Assembly (NCBI GenBank): GCA_013298955.1
Contig: JAAFJT010000003.1
Coordinates: forward strand, 1 to 64,000
Reading direction: 5' to 3'
Source: Chitinophagales bacterium
GTDB lineage: Bacteria; Bacteroidota; Bacteroidia; Chitinophagales; Saprospiraceae
DNA: 64,000 nucleotides
The notes below the pieces were generated by a model. The model was not told the DNA's origin. It searched no databases and saw only the letters and a list, made by a program, of their open reading frames with translations. Within the stretch, counting starts at the first letter, position 1, and the number at the start of each line of letters is the position of its first letter. This document shows positions 44,558-54,238 of the stretch, piece after piece. The position numbers and the translations under genes were made by a program.

Positions 44558-47500
44558 TGGCTACCAATTCAAGAATCAAATCATCTTGTGCCACCAATGT
44601 TTTTTCAGCAAGGTATATTTTTTTCACCTTTCCTGCTTGGGGCGCGGCAATGGTACTTTCCATTTTCATCGCTTCAATGATAAAAAGGGGCGTATTGATT
44701 TGTACTAAATCGCCTTCTTTCACCAGCAACCGCGATAAACTGCCTTGCAACGGCGCACCAATATCGGATGGACTCGAAATTTTCCGATTTGCCGCCACTT
44801 TTGGAATAATCGTCTTGTCCTTCACTACAATCGCTCGCGTTTGACCATTCAAACGGAAGAAAACGGTGCGCTCTCCTGCCAGATTCGGTTCGGTTTTATT
44901 GAGGTATTGCACCAAAATATTTTTGCCTTCCGAGATTTCAACCATGATTTCTTCATTAAAATCCAACCCATAGAAAAAAGCTGGCGTTGGAATATTGCGC
45001 ATCGCACCAAATGCTTCAAAATGTTTGTTAAAATCCTCAAATACTTTTGGATACATCTGGTACGATAAAAAGTCGTTTTCATGGACGTAATCCCCAAATT
45101 TCGATTTAAATGCAATCATATCTTTGTCAAAATCAATGGGTTGCAAAAAAGCATTCGGATTGGTATCATATGGTTTTTCACCATTCAAAATCAAATTTTG
45201 GATTTCCGCAGGAAAACCACCCGGCACTTGCCCCAAATCACCACGCATCATCTCCTTCACCGACGCAGGAAAAGCTAACGTATGCCCTTTTTCAAACACG
45301 TCTTCAATCGTCAAATTATTGGAAGTCATAAACAACGCCATATCGCCCACCACTTTGGAAGACGGCGTAACTTTCACAATATCGCCAAACAATTGATTGA
45401 CCAATTTATAATTCTCTTTCATGGTCTCAAACTTCGCTTCCAAACCCAAAGCGCGGGCTTGAGGACGCAAATTGCTATATTGTCCGCCCGGAATTTCATG
45501 TTCATAGACCTGCGCGGTACTCGCTTTCAAATCCGCTTCAAAAGGATAATAATAATCCCGAACATCTTCCCAATATGCCGAAAAACGATTCAATGAAGGC
45601 AAATGAATTGGATTTTCCCGTTTATGTCCTTGCATCATGGCAACTGTGGAGTTAAAATTGGGTTGCGAAGTCAAACCTGACATACTCGCTAATGCCAAAT
45701 CAATGACATCCACCCCAGCTTCAATCGCTTTCAAATAGGTCGCTGCTTGAATGCCTGCCGTATCGTGCGTATGCAAATGAATCGGAATTGAAATATTTTG
45801 TTTCAATTCGTGAATCAATAATTCCGCAGCATAGGGTTTCAACAAACCTGCCATATCCTTCACACCCAAAATATGCGCACCCAAATCTTCCAATCGTTTT
45901 GCCATATCAATATAATATTGCAAATTATATTTCGGTCGCTCAGGGTTCAAAATGTCGCCTGTGTAACAAATACAGGCTTCTGCAAGCCCACCTGTATGGT
46001 TTTTAACCGTACGAATCGACGTTTTCATGCTTTCAATGGAGTTGAACGAATCAAAAATCCGAAAAACATCCATCCCCGTTTCCCAACTTTTCACAATGAA
46101 TTTTTCAATCAAATTGTCAGGATAGGCTTTGTAACCGACCGCATTACTGCCGCGCAACAACATTTGAAACAAAACATTGGGCATCGATTCGCGCAAGATT
46201 TCCAATCGTTTCCAAGGACATTCTTTCAAAAAACGCAACGCCACATCAAACGTCGCACCGCCCCACATTTCCATGCTAAACAATTGATGTCCATGATGTT
46301 GCGCATAACTCGCTGCCACTTGTTTCATGTCATAAAGGCGCACTCGCGTTGCCAAAAGCGATTGATGGGCATCTCGAAACGTCGTATCGGTGTAATGAAT
46401 CTGCTTTTCGGCTTTCAACCATTTCGCAAAACCATCCGCGCCTAATTCCAATAATTTATCTCGCGTCCCTTTTTGAACGGGCAAAGTCGGTTCAAAAGCG
46501 GGAACGACTGGTTTTCTAAACAATTTATTTTTGTTTTTATCAACAAAAGGTACATCAGGATTCCCATTGACCGCCACTTCTGCCAACCAGCGCAATATTT
46601 TCGTTCCCCTATCTTGACGGCGCGGCATGATTAACAGTTGAGGATTTTCACTCATAAAGTTAACCGTACAAGCTCCGTTGCGAAACGTGTCATTATGCAA
46701 CATATTTTCTAAAAAACCAATATTGGTTTTCACGCCCCGAATCCTAAATTCGGACAAAGCCCGTATCAAACGGTCAGTTGCACCCTCAAAAGTGCGCCCC
46801 CAAGCCGTCACTTTGACCAACATTGAGTCGAAAAAAGGTGAAATCACCGCACCTGCATACGCACTTCCCGCATCCAAGCGAATCCCAAAACCGCCCGGAC
46901 TCCGATACGCCACCAACGTTCCATAATCTGGTTTAAAATGATCCGTTGGGTCTTCGGTCGTGATGCGGCACTGAATCGCATAGCCTTGAATCACCACATC
47001 CGCTTGGGAATTAATCAAAATCGTTGGGTGAGACAGCGCATAACCCATCGCAATCAAAATCTGCGACCGAACCAAATCAATCCCCGTAATCTCCTCCGTA
47101 ATCGTATGTTCCACCTGAATACGCGGATTCACCTCAATAAAATAGATATTTTCTTGACTATCCACCAAAAATTCGACCGTTCCCGCATGAGAATAATTGA
47201 CATATTTGGCAATTTTCAAGGCGTATTTATACAATTTATTTTTAACTTCGGTCGTCAAGGTCAAACTCGGTGCAATCTCCACCACTTTTTGAAAACGCCT
47301 TTGAACCGAACAATCGCGCTCGTACAAATGGACAATATTGCCATATTTATCGCCCAGTATTTGAATTTCAATATGTTTGGGATTTTCAATAAACTTTTCT
47401 AAGAAAATCGTATCATCCCCAAAAGCGGTTTTGGCTTCTCCTTTTGCCGATTGATAATTTTTCAAAAAATCACTTTCCTGCCGCACGACCCGCATACCGC

Positions 47501-48017
47501 GTCCACCGCCGCCCGCCGCCGCTTTCACCATGACTGGAAAACCAATGCGTTTCGCCTCCGACAACGCAAATTCATCCGATTCCAATTTGCCTTTGCTGTC
47601 AGGAATCATCGGCACTTTGACTTTACCCGCAATGACTTTGGCAGCCACTTTATCGCCCAATTGATCCATGACTTCTGGTTCTGGACCAATAAAAGCAATA
47701 TTTTCCTCCCGACACCGCCGCGCAAATCGCACATTTTCGGATAAAAAACCATATCCGGGATGAATCGCATCCACTCCATTCATTTTGGCAATCCGCAAAA
47801 TCTCCTCCACATCCAAATACGGTTTCAAAGGGTCATCATTTTTGCCGATTTGATACGACTCATCTGACTTGTACCGATGCAATGAATATCGGTCTTCATA
47901 GGTATAGACGGAAACCGTGCGCAACTTCAATTCAGAAGCCGCCCGCAAAACCCGAATCGCAATTTCGCCCCGATTGGCAACCATCAATTTTTTAAAACGA
48001 CGATGTGTTTCTTGCAT
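44553..48017 (-). CDS. pyc: Pyruvate carboxylase
   Basis: Carboxylates pyruvate to oxaloacetate using ATP and bicarbonate, the main anaplerotic step. About 1154 residues from ATG 48017 (MQETHRRFKKLMVANRGEIAIRV), full length for the single-chain type. Domains: biotin carboxylase (residues about 8-460, with the ATP-grasp loop KAAAGGGGRGMR), carboxyltransferase (about 540-820, FRDAHQSLLATR), the PYC/OADA domain, and the biotinyl domain with EAMKMES near Lys1118. A start 21 codons upstream is open but is not protein-like. Confidence 0.97.
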   Translation of the reverse strand: MQETHRRFKKLMVANRGEIAIRVLRAASELKLRTVSVYTYEDRYSLHRYKSDESYQIGKNDDPLKPYLDVEEILRIAKMNGVDAIHPGYGFLSENVRFARRCREENIAFIGPEPEVMDQLGDKVAAKVIAGKVKVPMIPDSKGKLESDEFALSEAKRIGFPVMVKAAAGGGGRGMRVVRQESDFLKNYQSAKGEAKTAFGDDTIFLEKFIENPKHIEIQILGDKYGNIVHLYERDCSVQRRFQKVVEIAPSLTLTTEVKNKLYKYALKIAKYVNYSHAGTVEFLVDSQENIYFIEVNPRIQVEHTITEEITGIDLVRSQILIAMGYALSHPTILINSQADVVIQGYAIQCRITTEDPTDHFKPDYGTLVAYRSPGGFGIRLDAGSAYAGAVISPFFDSMLVKVTAWGRTFEGATDRLIRALSEFRIRGVKTNIGFLENMLHNDTFRNGACTVNFMSENPQLLIMPRRQDRGTKILRWLAEVAVNGNPDVPFVDKNKNKLFRKPVVPAFEPTLPVQKGTRDKLLELGADGFAKWLKAEKQIHYTDTTFRDAHQSLLATRVRLYDMKQVAASYAQHHGHQLFSMEMWGGATFDVALRFLKECPWKRLEILRESMPNVLFQMLLRGSNAVGYKAYPDNLIEKFIVKSWETGMDVFRIFDSFNSIESMKTSIRTVKNHTGGLAEACICYTGDILNPERPKYNLQYYIDMAKRLEDLGAHILGVKDMAGLLKPYAAELLIHELKQNISIPIHLHTHDTAGIQAATYLKAIEAGVDVIDLALASMSGLTSQPNFNSTVAMMQGHKRENPIHLPSLNRFSAYWEDVRDYYYPFEADLKASTAQVYEHEIPGGQYSNLRPQARALGLEAKFETMKENYKLVNQLFGDIVKVTPSSKVVGDMALFMTSNNLTIEDVFEKGHTLAFPASVKEMMRGDLGQVPGGFPAEIQNLILNGEKPYDTNPNAFLQPIDFDKDMIAFKSKFGDYVHENDFLSYQMYPKVFEDFNKHFEAFGAMRNIPTPAFFYGLDFNEEIMVEISEGKNILVQYLNKTEPNLAGERTVFFRLNGQTRAIVVKDKTIIPKVAANRKISSPSDIGAPLQGSLSRLLVKEGDLVQINTPLFIIEAMKMESTIAAPQAGKVKKIYLAEKTLVAQDDLILELVAI

Positions 48018-48267
48018 GTTTGACAATATAATATTTTGTTTGATAATGATTCCTATCCAAGATAGGATTTGGCGGGGCAAATTTGAGCTTTTTTAGGATT
48101 TTTTCAAAAGTTATTTTACTTTTTAAAATAATTAGGAAGTACGCCCTCTATTTTGCATTTTTTTCATAAAATGACAAAATAAGTAAAACAAAAATGCTTT
48201 TTTTACGCTTAGTTTCTAAAATATTCATCACAATCGTGTTAGACAAACAAAAAAATTATTTTAATCC

Positions 48268-48759
48268 ATGTTGAAAATTAATGGCTTTGCCTTATTGTTT
48301 GCAATTGCTTTGGCAACTGCACCTTTAAAAACATATATAAAAAATATTGATTCTGTAAATAACACTGTTACAGATAATAAAACCGATATTACAGGTTATT
48401 GGGAAGGCACCATTACGCAAGATTATCCGGGTGGTAAACGAGTTGATTACGCGATGGAAGTTGATTTTGTTCAAAAAGGAAAAACCATTACAGGGATTGC
48501 AACCGTACATCATTTGCAATACGGGGCAAAAATGAGCGTAGAAGGCAAAGGAAAAGGCAATTATTTCCGCTTTGAAGAGGGTAAAATTATAAAATACGAC
48601 CAATTGCCGCAAGCAGAATGGTGTTTTAAAAAATATGAATTAATCTATCGGCGCACTGGTTCAGAAGAAACATTGGAGGGTTTGTGGGAAGGCAAATCAA
48701 CCTTTGGAGATTGTGACCCTGGACGCATTTTATTGAAAAAGAGACCGCCGAGAGTATAG
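48268..48759 (+). CDS. Small secreted hypothetical protein
   Basis: 163 residues with a signal-like N-terminus (about residues 1-20). A beta-rich body follows with two related WEG motifs (ITGYWEGTITQDYPGG and LEGLWEGKSTFGDCDPG), suggesting a small lipocalin-like or beta-barrel fold. Function is not known. A family B palindrome follows at 48796. Confidence 0.6.
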   Translation: MLKINGFALLFAIALATAPLKTYIKNIDSVNNTVTDNKTDITGYWEGTITQDYPGGKRVDYAMEVDFVQKGKTITGIATVHHLQYGAKMSVEGKGKGNYFRFEEGKIIKYDQLPQAEWCFKKYELIYRRTGSEETLEGLWEGKSTFGDCDPGRILLKKRPPRV

Positions 48760-48795
48760 AGTGTGTAATATTATTCCATTTAAATAACCAACAAC

Positions 48796-48828
48796 AACGT
48801 TTGGAGGGTTTCAAACCCTCCAAACGTT
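48796..48828. repeat. Palindrome, family B, single copy
   Basis: AACGTTTGGAGGGTTT and its exact complement with no loop, the same core as in the 40171-40370 tandem array and in 22194-22370. Confidence 0.9.
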
Positions 48829-49001
48829 CTATTACAAAAAAGTGTCACATTTTTTATAATTAAAATATTGGTAATCAATTTTTTAATTATAATTTATAAT
48901 TTTTTAATATGTCACAAATAATTATAAATTTTTCATTTGTTGCAACTAAAAATGAATCATTTTTGATACAATAAATAAACAGCTTAAAAGAATCATCCAA
49001 A

Positions 49002-49406
49002 ATGAATCGTACTATTCTTTTTTCCATTATAATCATGCTTTGCGCAATGACTTCTTGTTCTAAAAAAGAGGCAAATATCACTCCTGAACCACAATTGTTT
49101 GGCAAGTGGCAAGCGGTTGAGCAATATAATAGCTATTTGAATGGTGGTGATTTTCAATGGCATACGATTCAAGCAGGTGCATTATTGGAGTTTAAAAGGA
49201 ATGGCGATTATATAAAAATGGAGTTGAGTAACGCGCCTTGTACGGGCAAATTCGCTTGGCAACAGTTGGATAAAAGTATTGAATTAAACATTAGCTGTCA
49301 AGTCAATAAAATGATCCAAAAATATTCAGAATTAAATGATAATACGTTAATACTTGATTATCAAGGTAGAGAAGGTATTATTCGATACAAATATAAAAGA
49401 ATTTAG
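49002..49406 (+). CDS. Lipocalin-like lipoprotein
   Basis: A 134-residue lipoprotein with signal MNRTILFSIIIMLCAMTSC, where the lipobox MTSC puts the lipidated Cys at 19, and SKKE after it. The mature part starts with FGKWQAVEQYNSYL and continues as beta strands, in the style of small Bacteroidota lipocalin-like proteins. The ligand is unknown. A clear terminator follows. Confidence 0.7.
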   Translation: MNRTILFSIIIMLCAMTSCSKKEANITPEPQLFGKWQAVEQYNSYLNGGDFQWHTIQAGALLEFKRNGDYIKMELSNAPCTGKFAWQQLDKSIELNISCQVNKMIQKYSELNDNTLILDYQGREGIIRYKYKRI

Positions 49407-49423
49407 TGGTTTTAAATCTGTTG

Positions 49424-49459
49424 AAAAAGCGGCAATGAACACCATTGCCGCTTTTTTTT
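49424..49459. terminator. Bidirectional terminator
   Basis: AAAAAGCGGCAATG / CATTGCCGCTTTTTTTT with loop AACAC, between the convergent lipoprotein and cdaA genes. Confidence 0.85.
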
Positions 49460-49471
49460 GTAGGTAAATTT

Positions 49472-50263
49472 TCAATTATAATGTTCTCGCAATAAGCTAT
49501 CAAACAATTCATTCGATAAGCCAATATGCAATCTGCCGCGATTGGCAAAAGCGATTTTACCTGTTTCTTCCGAAACAATAATCGCAGTCACATTTACACT
49601 TTCTGTAATACCAACTGCTGCTCGATGTCGCAATCCCATATCTTGCGGGATTTCAGGATTATCCGAAACGGGCAAAATACAACTCGCTGCATGAATTTTA
49701 TTGTCCGTAATAATCACCGCGCCATCATGTAACGGGCTTTCTTTATTGAAAATGCTTAAAAGTAGGGCTTTTGTCAAAACGGCATCCAAAACAACGCCCG
49801 AATTGCTAAATTGCGTCAAGGAAAGATTATTTGCCAACACAATCAAGGCACCTGTGCGCTGTGAACTCAATGTTAGAATCGCAGCTTTCAAGGATTCCAA
49901 TTCGGAATCCACCGCAACCGTTTGTAATTCAGAGGTTTTTGTAAATCGATGCAAAAAATTTAAACGACTTTTCAACGTGCTATTCCCTAACACTAATAAA
50001 AATCTTCTAATCTCTGGTTGAAATACAATCGCCACCACAATCACCCCGACACTGACAAATTGACCCAATATCAGCGACAATAATTCCATTTTCAACGCCC
50101 GAACTAACCACGAAAACGCATACAGCAAAATCACCCCAACAAAGATGTTGAACGCGACGGAACCTTTCAATAATTTATAAATTTGAAACATCAAATAGCC
50201 AACAATTAAAATATCAGCAATGTCCCAAAATCGAATACTCAAAAAAGCGGTATCAAATAACAT
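49472..50263 (-). CDS. cdaA: Membrane diadenylate cyclase CdaA
   Basis: Synthesises c-di-AMP from two ATP. 263 residues: three N-terminal membrane segments (about residues 12-30, 36-52 and 60-80), then the DAC domain. The catalytic DGA is in PLHDGAVIITDN and the nucleotide motif is GLRHRAAVGI. Full length for CdaA. No cdaR or glmM is adjacent; in Firmicutes these are partners. Confidence 0.93.
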   Translation of the reverse strand: MLFDTAFLSIRFWDIADILIVGYLMFQIYKLLKGSVAFNIFVGVILLYAFSWLVRALKMELLSLILGQFVSVGVIVVAIVFQPEIRRFLLVLGNSTLKSRLNFLHRFTKTSELQTVAVDSELESLKAAILTLSSQRTGALIVLANNLSLTQFSNSGVVLDAVLTKALLLSIFNKESPLHDGAVIITDNKIHAASCILPVSDNPEIPQDMGLRHRAAVGITESVNVTAIIVSEETGKIAFANRGRLHIGLSNELFDSLLREHYN

Positions 50264-50277
50264 TGTCTATCATTTTA

Positions 50278-50486
50278 ACACATAGTGAACATAGATTGCA
50301 TCGAACACATAGGTTATTCTATACATTTCTTAAATGATTTATAAATAAATTCGAGCATAACGTGCGTCAAGTTTGAAACTTGACGCACGTTATGGCACAA
50401 ATGGCTTAGGAGATGTATATTCATTGCAACGAATTTATTGAATCAATGCCTCTATGTGTTCTATGCAACCTATGTGTACTATGTGT
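50278..50486. repeat. Palindrome, family C, with an embedded 18-bp-arm hairpin
   Basis: Outer arms are AACACATAGTGAACATAGAT and its inverted relative CCTATGTGTACTATGTGTT. Inside, 50357-50393 is ATAACGTGCGTCAAGTTT followed by its exact complement with one loop base. It lies between cdaA and the prolyl oligopeptidase stop. Confidence 0.8.
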
Positions 50487-50490
50487 TGCA

Positions 50491-52662
50491 TTATTTGCCC
50501 ATATTGAAAAACATAAATGCCAACATATCCGCCGCTTCTTCAATGAGTTTAGAAGTTGGTTTGCCCGCACCATGTCCTGCTGCTGTTTCAATGCGAATCA
50601 ACGTTGGATTATTGCCTTGTTGATGCGCTTGCAATGCCGCCGCATACTTAAACGAGTGCGCAGGCACTACCCTATCGTCATGATCCGCCGTCATCACAAG
50701 CGTTGCGGGATAAGCTGTTTTTTTCAAATTATGTAAAGGAGAATATTTCATAAGGTATTGAAAATCAACCTTTTCCTCACTCAAACCGTAATCCGTTGCC
50801 CAAGCACGCCCTATCGTAAACCGATGATAACGCAACATATCCAACACGCCCACTCGCGGAAAACAAACTCGAAATAAATCGGGTCGCTGCGTCATGCACG
50901 CGCCAACCAACAAACCTCCATTAGAACCGCCTTCAATTGCCAAATAATCTTTGGAAGTGTATTTATTTTTAATCAAATATGCTGCGGCTGCAATGAAATC
51001 ATCAAAAACATTTTGCTTCCGTTCTTTCGTACCTGCCTTATGCCATTTTTCTCCAAACTCGCCTCCACCGCGCAAATTCGGCACCGCCAAAATCCCTCCT
51101 TTTTCCAATAAAACCGTCCGCGTTACGGCAAATTGAGGCAAGAGACTGATATTAAAACCGCCATAACCATACAATAACGTCGGATTCGTCCCATCCAATT
51201 TAGTTCCTTTTTTGTAAGTCAAAAACATTGAAACCTTCGTACCATCTTTGCTATCGTACCAAACTTGTTTGGTTTCATACGCGTCTGCATCAAAATCCAA
51301 TTTTGGAGCTTTAAAAACCTTTGATTTTAAGGTATTCATGTCCAATTCATAAATTGTATTGGGTCGTGTGTAGGCTGAAAAAGTATAAAAGGCTTGACTT
51401 TCATCGCGTTTTCCACTAAAACTGCCTACCGTTCCAATCCCCGGTAATGTCAATTCGCCCAACCATTTGCCTTGTAAATCAAAAATTTTCACTTTGCTAC
51501 ACGCATTGTGCATATAAGTTGCAACCAACTTTTTGTTTAAAATAATGACCGATTGCAAAACATCCTCGCTTTCTGGAATGACATTTTTCCAATTCGCTTC
51601 TTGTGGATTTTTGGCATCCACTGCAATTAGGCGATAATTAGAAGCATTTTTATTCGTGCGAATCAAAATTCTATCGCCATCATTGTCCAAAACCGCAAAA
51701 TCATGTTCAAAAGTGGTCACAATGGGAGTCCAATCTTTCGATTTGCCCTCATTTTTGCGAAAATAAATGGCTTCCCCACTCGTTGATTCGCTGACATTTA
51801 AAAAACTAAATGTTTTATCTTCCGAAACGCCTACGCCGTGCATGCGATTTGGATTGGTTGCATCATTATAAACCAATGCATCTTTTTCCTGCGGCGTACC
51901 CAATTCGTGAAAATAAACGCTGTGAAAATCTACTTTCGCACTCAATTCTTTGCCTTTTGCAGGTTCTGGATAACGGCTGTAAAAAAAACCATTGCCCAAC
52001 CAAGCAATTCCAGAAAATTTAACACGCTCTATCTTATCAGGCAAATCCGTTTTCGTTTGCAAATCTCGTATATAAATAGTTTGCCAATCCGAACCCGCTT
52101 TGGCAATTTGATACGCCATCAAAGTCCCTTCTTGATTAAATTCCAAACCGCCCAAAGCTGCCGTTCCCTCTTTGGAAAGCGTATTCGGGTCGAGCAAAAC
52201 ACTTGGCGGCGCAGTCAGATTATCTTGTTGATACAAAACCGATTGATTTTGCAAACCATTGTTTTTGAAAAAATAATATTTGCCTCCTTCTTTGAAAGGT
52301 GCGCCATATTTTTCATAATTCCAGATTTTTTCCAAGCGATTTTTCAACTCATTGCGCAAAGGCAATTGTTTCAAATACGCAAAAGTCACTTCATTTTGCG
52401 CTTTCACCCAATTTTTGGTTTCCGTCGAATTATCATCTTCCAACCAACGATACGGGTCAGCGACTTTCGTACCGTGATAATCATCCACGATTGACGCATC
52501 TTGACGAGTTGTAGGATGCGAAAAAGGCGGTTGTTGCACTTTTAGAGCCGATTGAGGCGGCATTTCAGATTTCATTTCCACAGGCGGAGCCGTTTTTTTT
52601 TGCGTATTGCAACTATTCAATACCATCGAAGTTGCCAAAATACAGGTACAAAAATACTTCAT
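50491..52662 (-). CDS. Prolyl oligopeptidase family serine peptidase (lipoprotein)
   Basis: A 723-residue S9 peptidase that cleaves short proline-containing peptides. Lipoprotein signal with lipobox LNSC (Cys18), so it acts in the cell envelope. An N-terminal beta-propeller (about 110-440) begins after HGTKVADPYRWLED. The C-terminal alpha/beta hydrolase has Ser near 580 in GGSNGGLLVGA, Asp in TADHDDRVVPAHS and His in AAGHGAGKP. Confidence 0.94.
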   Translation of the reverse strand: MKYFCTCILATSMVLNSCNTQKKTAPPVEMKSEMPPQSALKVQQPPFSHPTTRQDASIVDDYHGTKVADPYRWLEDDNSTETKNWVKAQNEVTFAYLKQLPLRNELKNRLEKIWNYEKYGAPFKEGGKYYFFKNNGLQNQSVLYQQDNLTAPPSVLLDPNTLSKEGTAALGGLEFNQEGTLMAYQIAKAGSDWQTIYIRDLQTKTDLPDKIERVKFSGIAWLGNGFFYSRYPEPAKGKELSAKVDFHSVYFHELGTPQEKDALVYNDATNPNRMHGVGVSEDKTFSFLNVSESTSGEAIYFRKNEGKSKDWTPIVTTFEHDFAVLDNDGDRILIRTNKNASNYRLIAVDAKNPQEANWKNVIPESEDVLQSVIILNKKLVATYMHNACSKVKIFDLQGKWLGELTLPGIGTVGSFSGKRDESQAFYTFSAYTRPNTIYELDMNTLKSKVFKAPKLDFDADAYETKQVWYDSKDGTKVSMFLTYKKGTKLDGTNPTLLYGYGGFNISLLPQFAVTRTVLLEKGGILAVPNLRGGGEFGEKWHKAGTKERKQNVFDDFIAAAAYLIKNKYTSKDYLAIEGGSNGGLLVGACMTQRPDLFRVCFPRVGVLDMLRYHRFTIGRAWATDYGLSEEKVDFQYLMKYSPLHNLKKTAYPATLVMTADHDDRVVPAHSFKYAAALQAHQQGNNPTLIRIETAAGHGAGKPTSKLIEEAADMLAFMFFNMGK

Positions 52663-52753
52663 GCTTTTTTTTTAATTATTTTTGAAAACAAACACAATTG
52701 GTTAAGGATTAGCGCAAATTTAAACCTATTTTTGGAAATTTATTCCCAATCTT

Positions 52754-52909
52754 GTAAAATTGGAACACGGATGACACGGATTAGGCAGATTTTCGCGGAT
52801 TTTTCATTTGTTATACGAAATTTTATTTTGATTTTTGTAAATTATTAAAATAAAAAAATAAAATCCGTGAATATCCGCCCAATCTGCGTCATCCGCGTTC
52901 CAATTTACC
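52754..52909. repeat. Long palindrome, family A
   Basis: TAAAATTGGAACACGGATGA, CACGGATTAGGCAGATTTTC are mirrored by AAATCCGTGAATATCCGCCC, AATCTGCGTCATCCGCGTTC with a loop of about 55 nt. It lies in the divergent gap between the peptidase and CoxE-like genes. Confidence 0.85.
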
Positions 52910-52925
52910 ACACATAAAAATAATC

Positions 52926-54059
52926 ATGCAACGAAATACCACCTTATCTGCCAATATCGTCGAAATCGCTCGTTTTTTTAGAACGGAAGGCAATTTTCGC
53001 ATCGCGCCCCAAGAAGAAGCGGATGCTTTAAACGCCTTAGCCATCACGCACGCGCTTGAATCTGAATCGGATTTTAAAGCGGTTTTAAAAGCCATTTTTG
53101 CCAAAAATCCAATGGAACAATCCCGTTTTGAGGAGATTTTCAATCAATATATGGAAAATCGACGCGCTATGATTGACGGTAAAGAGCAAAAAGTCGCTTC
53201 CGAAAACCCCAAAAAGCCGAAACCCAAACCCGAAGATAAATTTAATCAACTCAAAGATTGGCTTTTTGGCAATCAGCCTTCCGATAAAAAACCGAATTTG
53301 CAAGCCGTTTATAGTACTCAAACGGCACTTACGCAAAAAGATTTTGCCGAAATTACAGATGCTGAATTGCGCGATTTGGAAGAAGTGTTGCGCCAAATCG
53401 CAGAACGATTGGCACGCCGATACAACCGCCGTTTCCTACCTGATAAACGCGGAGCCTTAGATTTGCGGCGTTCTTTGCGGCGAAATGTGTTAAATGGAGG
53501 CGATTTGCTGCATTTATGCCGAAAAGGAAAGCAAAAACGACGGTCTGAATTGGTTTTACTCTGCGATGTGAGTCAATCAATGGACCTGTATAGTCGATTT
53601 TTGATACAATTTGCGTACTCCTTTCGACAAGTTTTTCGGCGCGTCGAAGTGTTTTCCTTTGGGACGACTTTGCAATACATCACCCCCCAATTTTCAGCTT
53701 ATGATTTTGATAAAATGCTGCTAAAATTATCCGAAACGGTTACAGATTGGTCAGGCGGCACTAAAATTGGAGCTTGTTTAAGCGATTTTGTCGAAAATTA
53801 TAGTGAAAAACATTTAAAATCTCAAACGATTGTTTGGATTATGAGTGACGGCTGGGATACAGGCGCACCCGAATTGTTGGAAAAAGCCATGCAAAAAATC
53901 CATCAACGCGCTGATAAAGTGATTTGGCTGTGTCCGACCGCAGGTTATGACCAATTCACGCCAACCGTTTCAGCGTTGAAAGCCGCGCAACCTTATACCT
54001 ATCGGATTGTTTCGGCACACAATGCGGATAGTTTGCGCAAATTGGGCAATTTGCTGTAA
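52926..54059 (+). CDS. VWA-domain CoxE-like protein
   Basis: A 377-residue protein. A charged N-terminal half with a Lys/Pro-rich linker (residues about 93-108) precedes a CoxE-type von Willebrand A domain with the metal site DVSQSMD (about residue 215) and the later SDGWDTG. Such proteins normally pair with a MoxR-type AAA ATPase to insert metal cofactors or remodel complexes. No MoxR gene is within reach on this side, so the partner must be elsewhere. Confidence 0.8.
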   Translation: MQRNTTLSANIVEIARFFRTEGNFRIAPQEEADALNALAITHALESESDFKAVLKAIFAKNPMEQSRFEEIFNQYMENRRAMIDGKEQKVASENPKKPKPKPEDKFNQLKDWLFGNQPSDKKPNLQAVYSTQTALTQKDFAEITDAELRDLEEVLRQIAERLARRYNRRFLPDKRGALDLRRSLRRNVLNGGDLLHLCRKGKQKRRSELVLLCDVSQSMDLYSRFLIQFAYSFRQVFRRVEVFSFGTTLQYITPQFSAYDFDKMLLKLSETVTDWSGGTKIGACLSDFVENYSEKHLKSQTIVWIMSDGWDTGAPELLEKAMQKIHQRADKVIWLCPTAGYDQFTPTVSALKAAQPYTYRIVSAHNADSLRKLGNLL

Positions 54060-54185
54060 TAAGTAGCTGGATAAAAATAAACCAGTTTATCAAGCGGCAT
54101 TTTCCACTGAATTTTAAATTCAGTACCAATAGGGATATAGGTAAAGTATGCCAAGTATTCGCAACAAAATATTTTAATAGAATGA

Positions 54186-54215
54186 TTGTCATACCAATTG
54201 AGTTTTTTACTTTTG
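54186..54215 (+). promoter_or_regulatory. Promoter of the UbiA-like gene
   Basis: TTG (54186-54188), 19 nt, then TACTTTTG (54208-54215). The start codon follows 24 nt later, so the leader is short. Confidence 0.65.
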
Positions 54216-54238
54216 CACCCTAACTAAAAAAATCGCTT

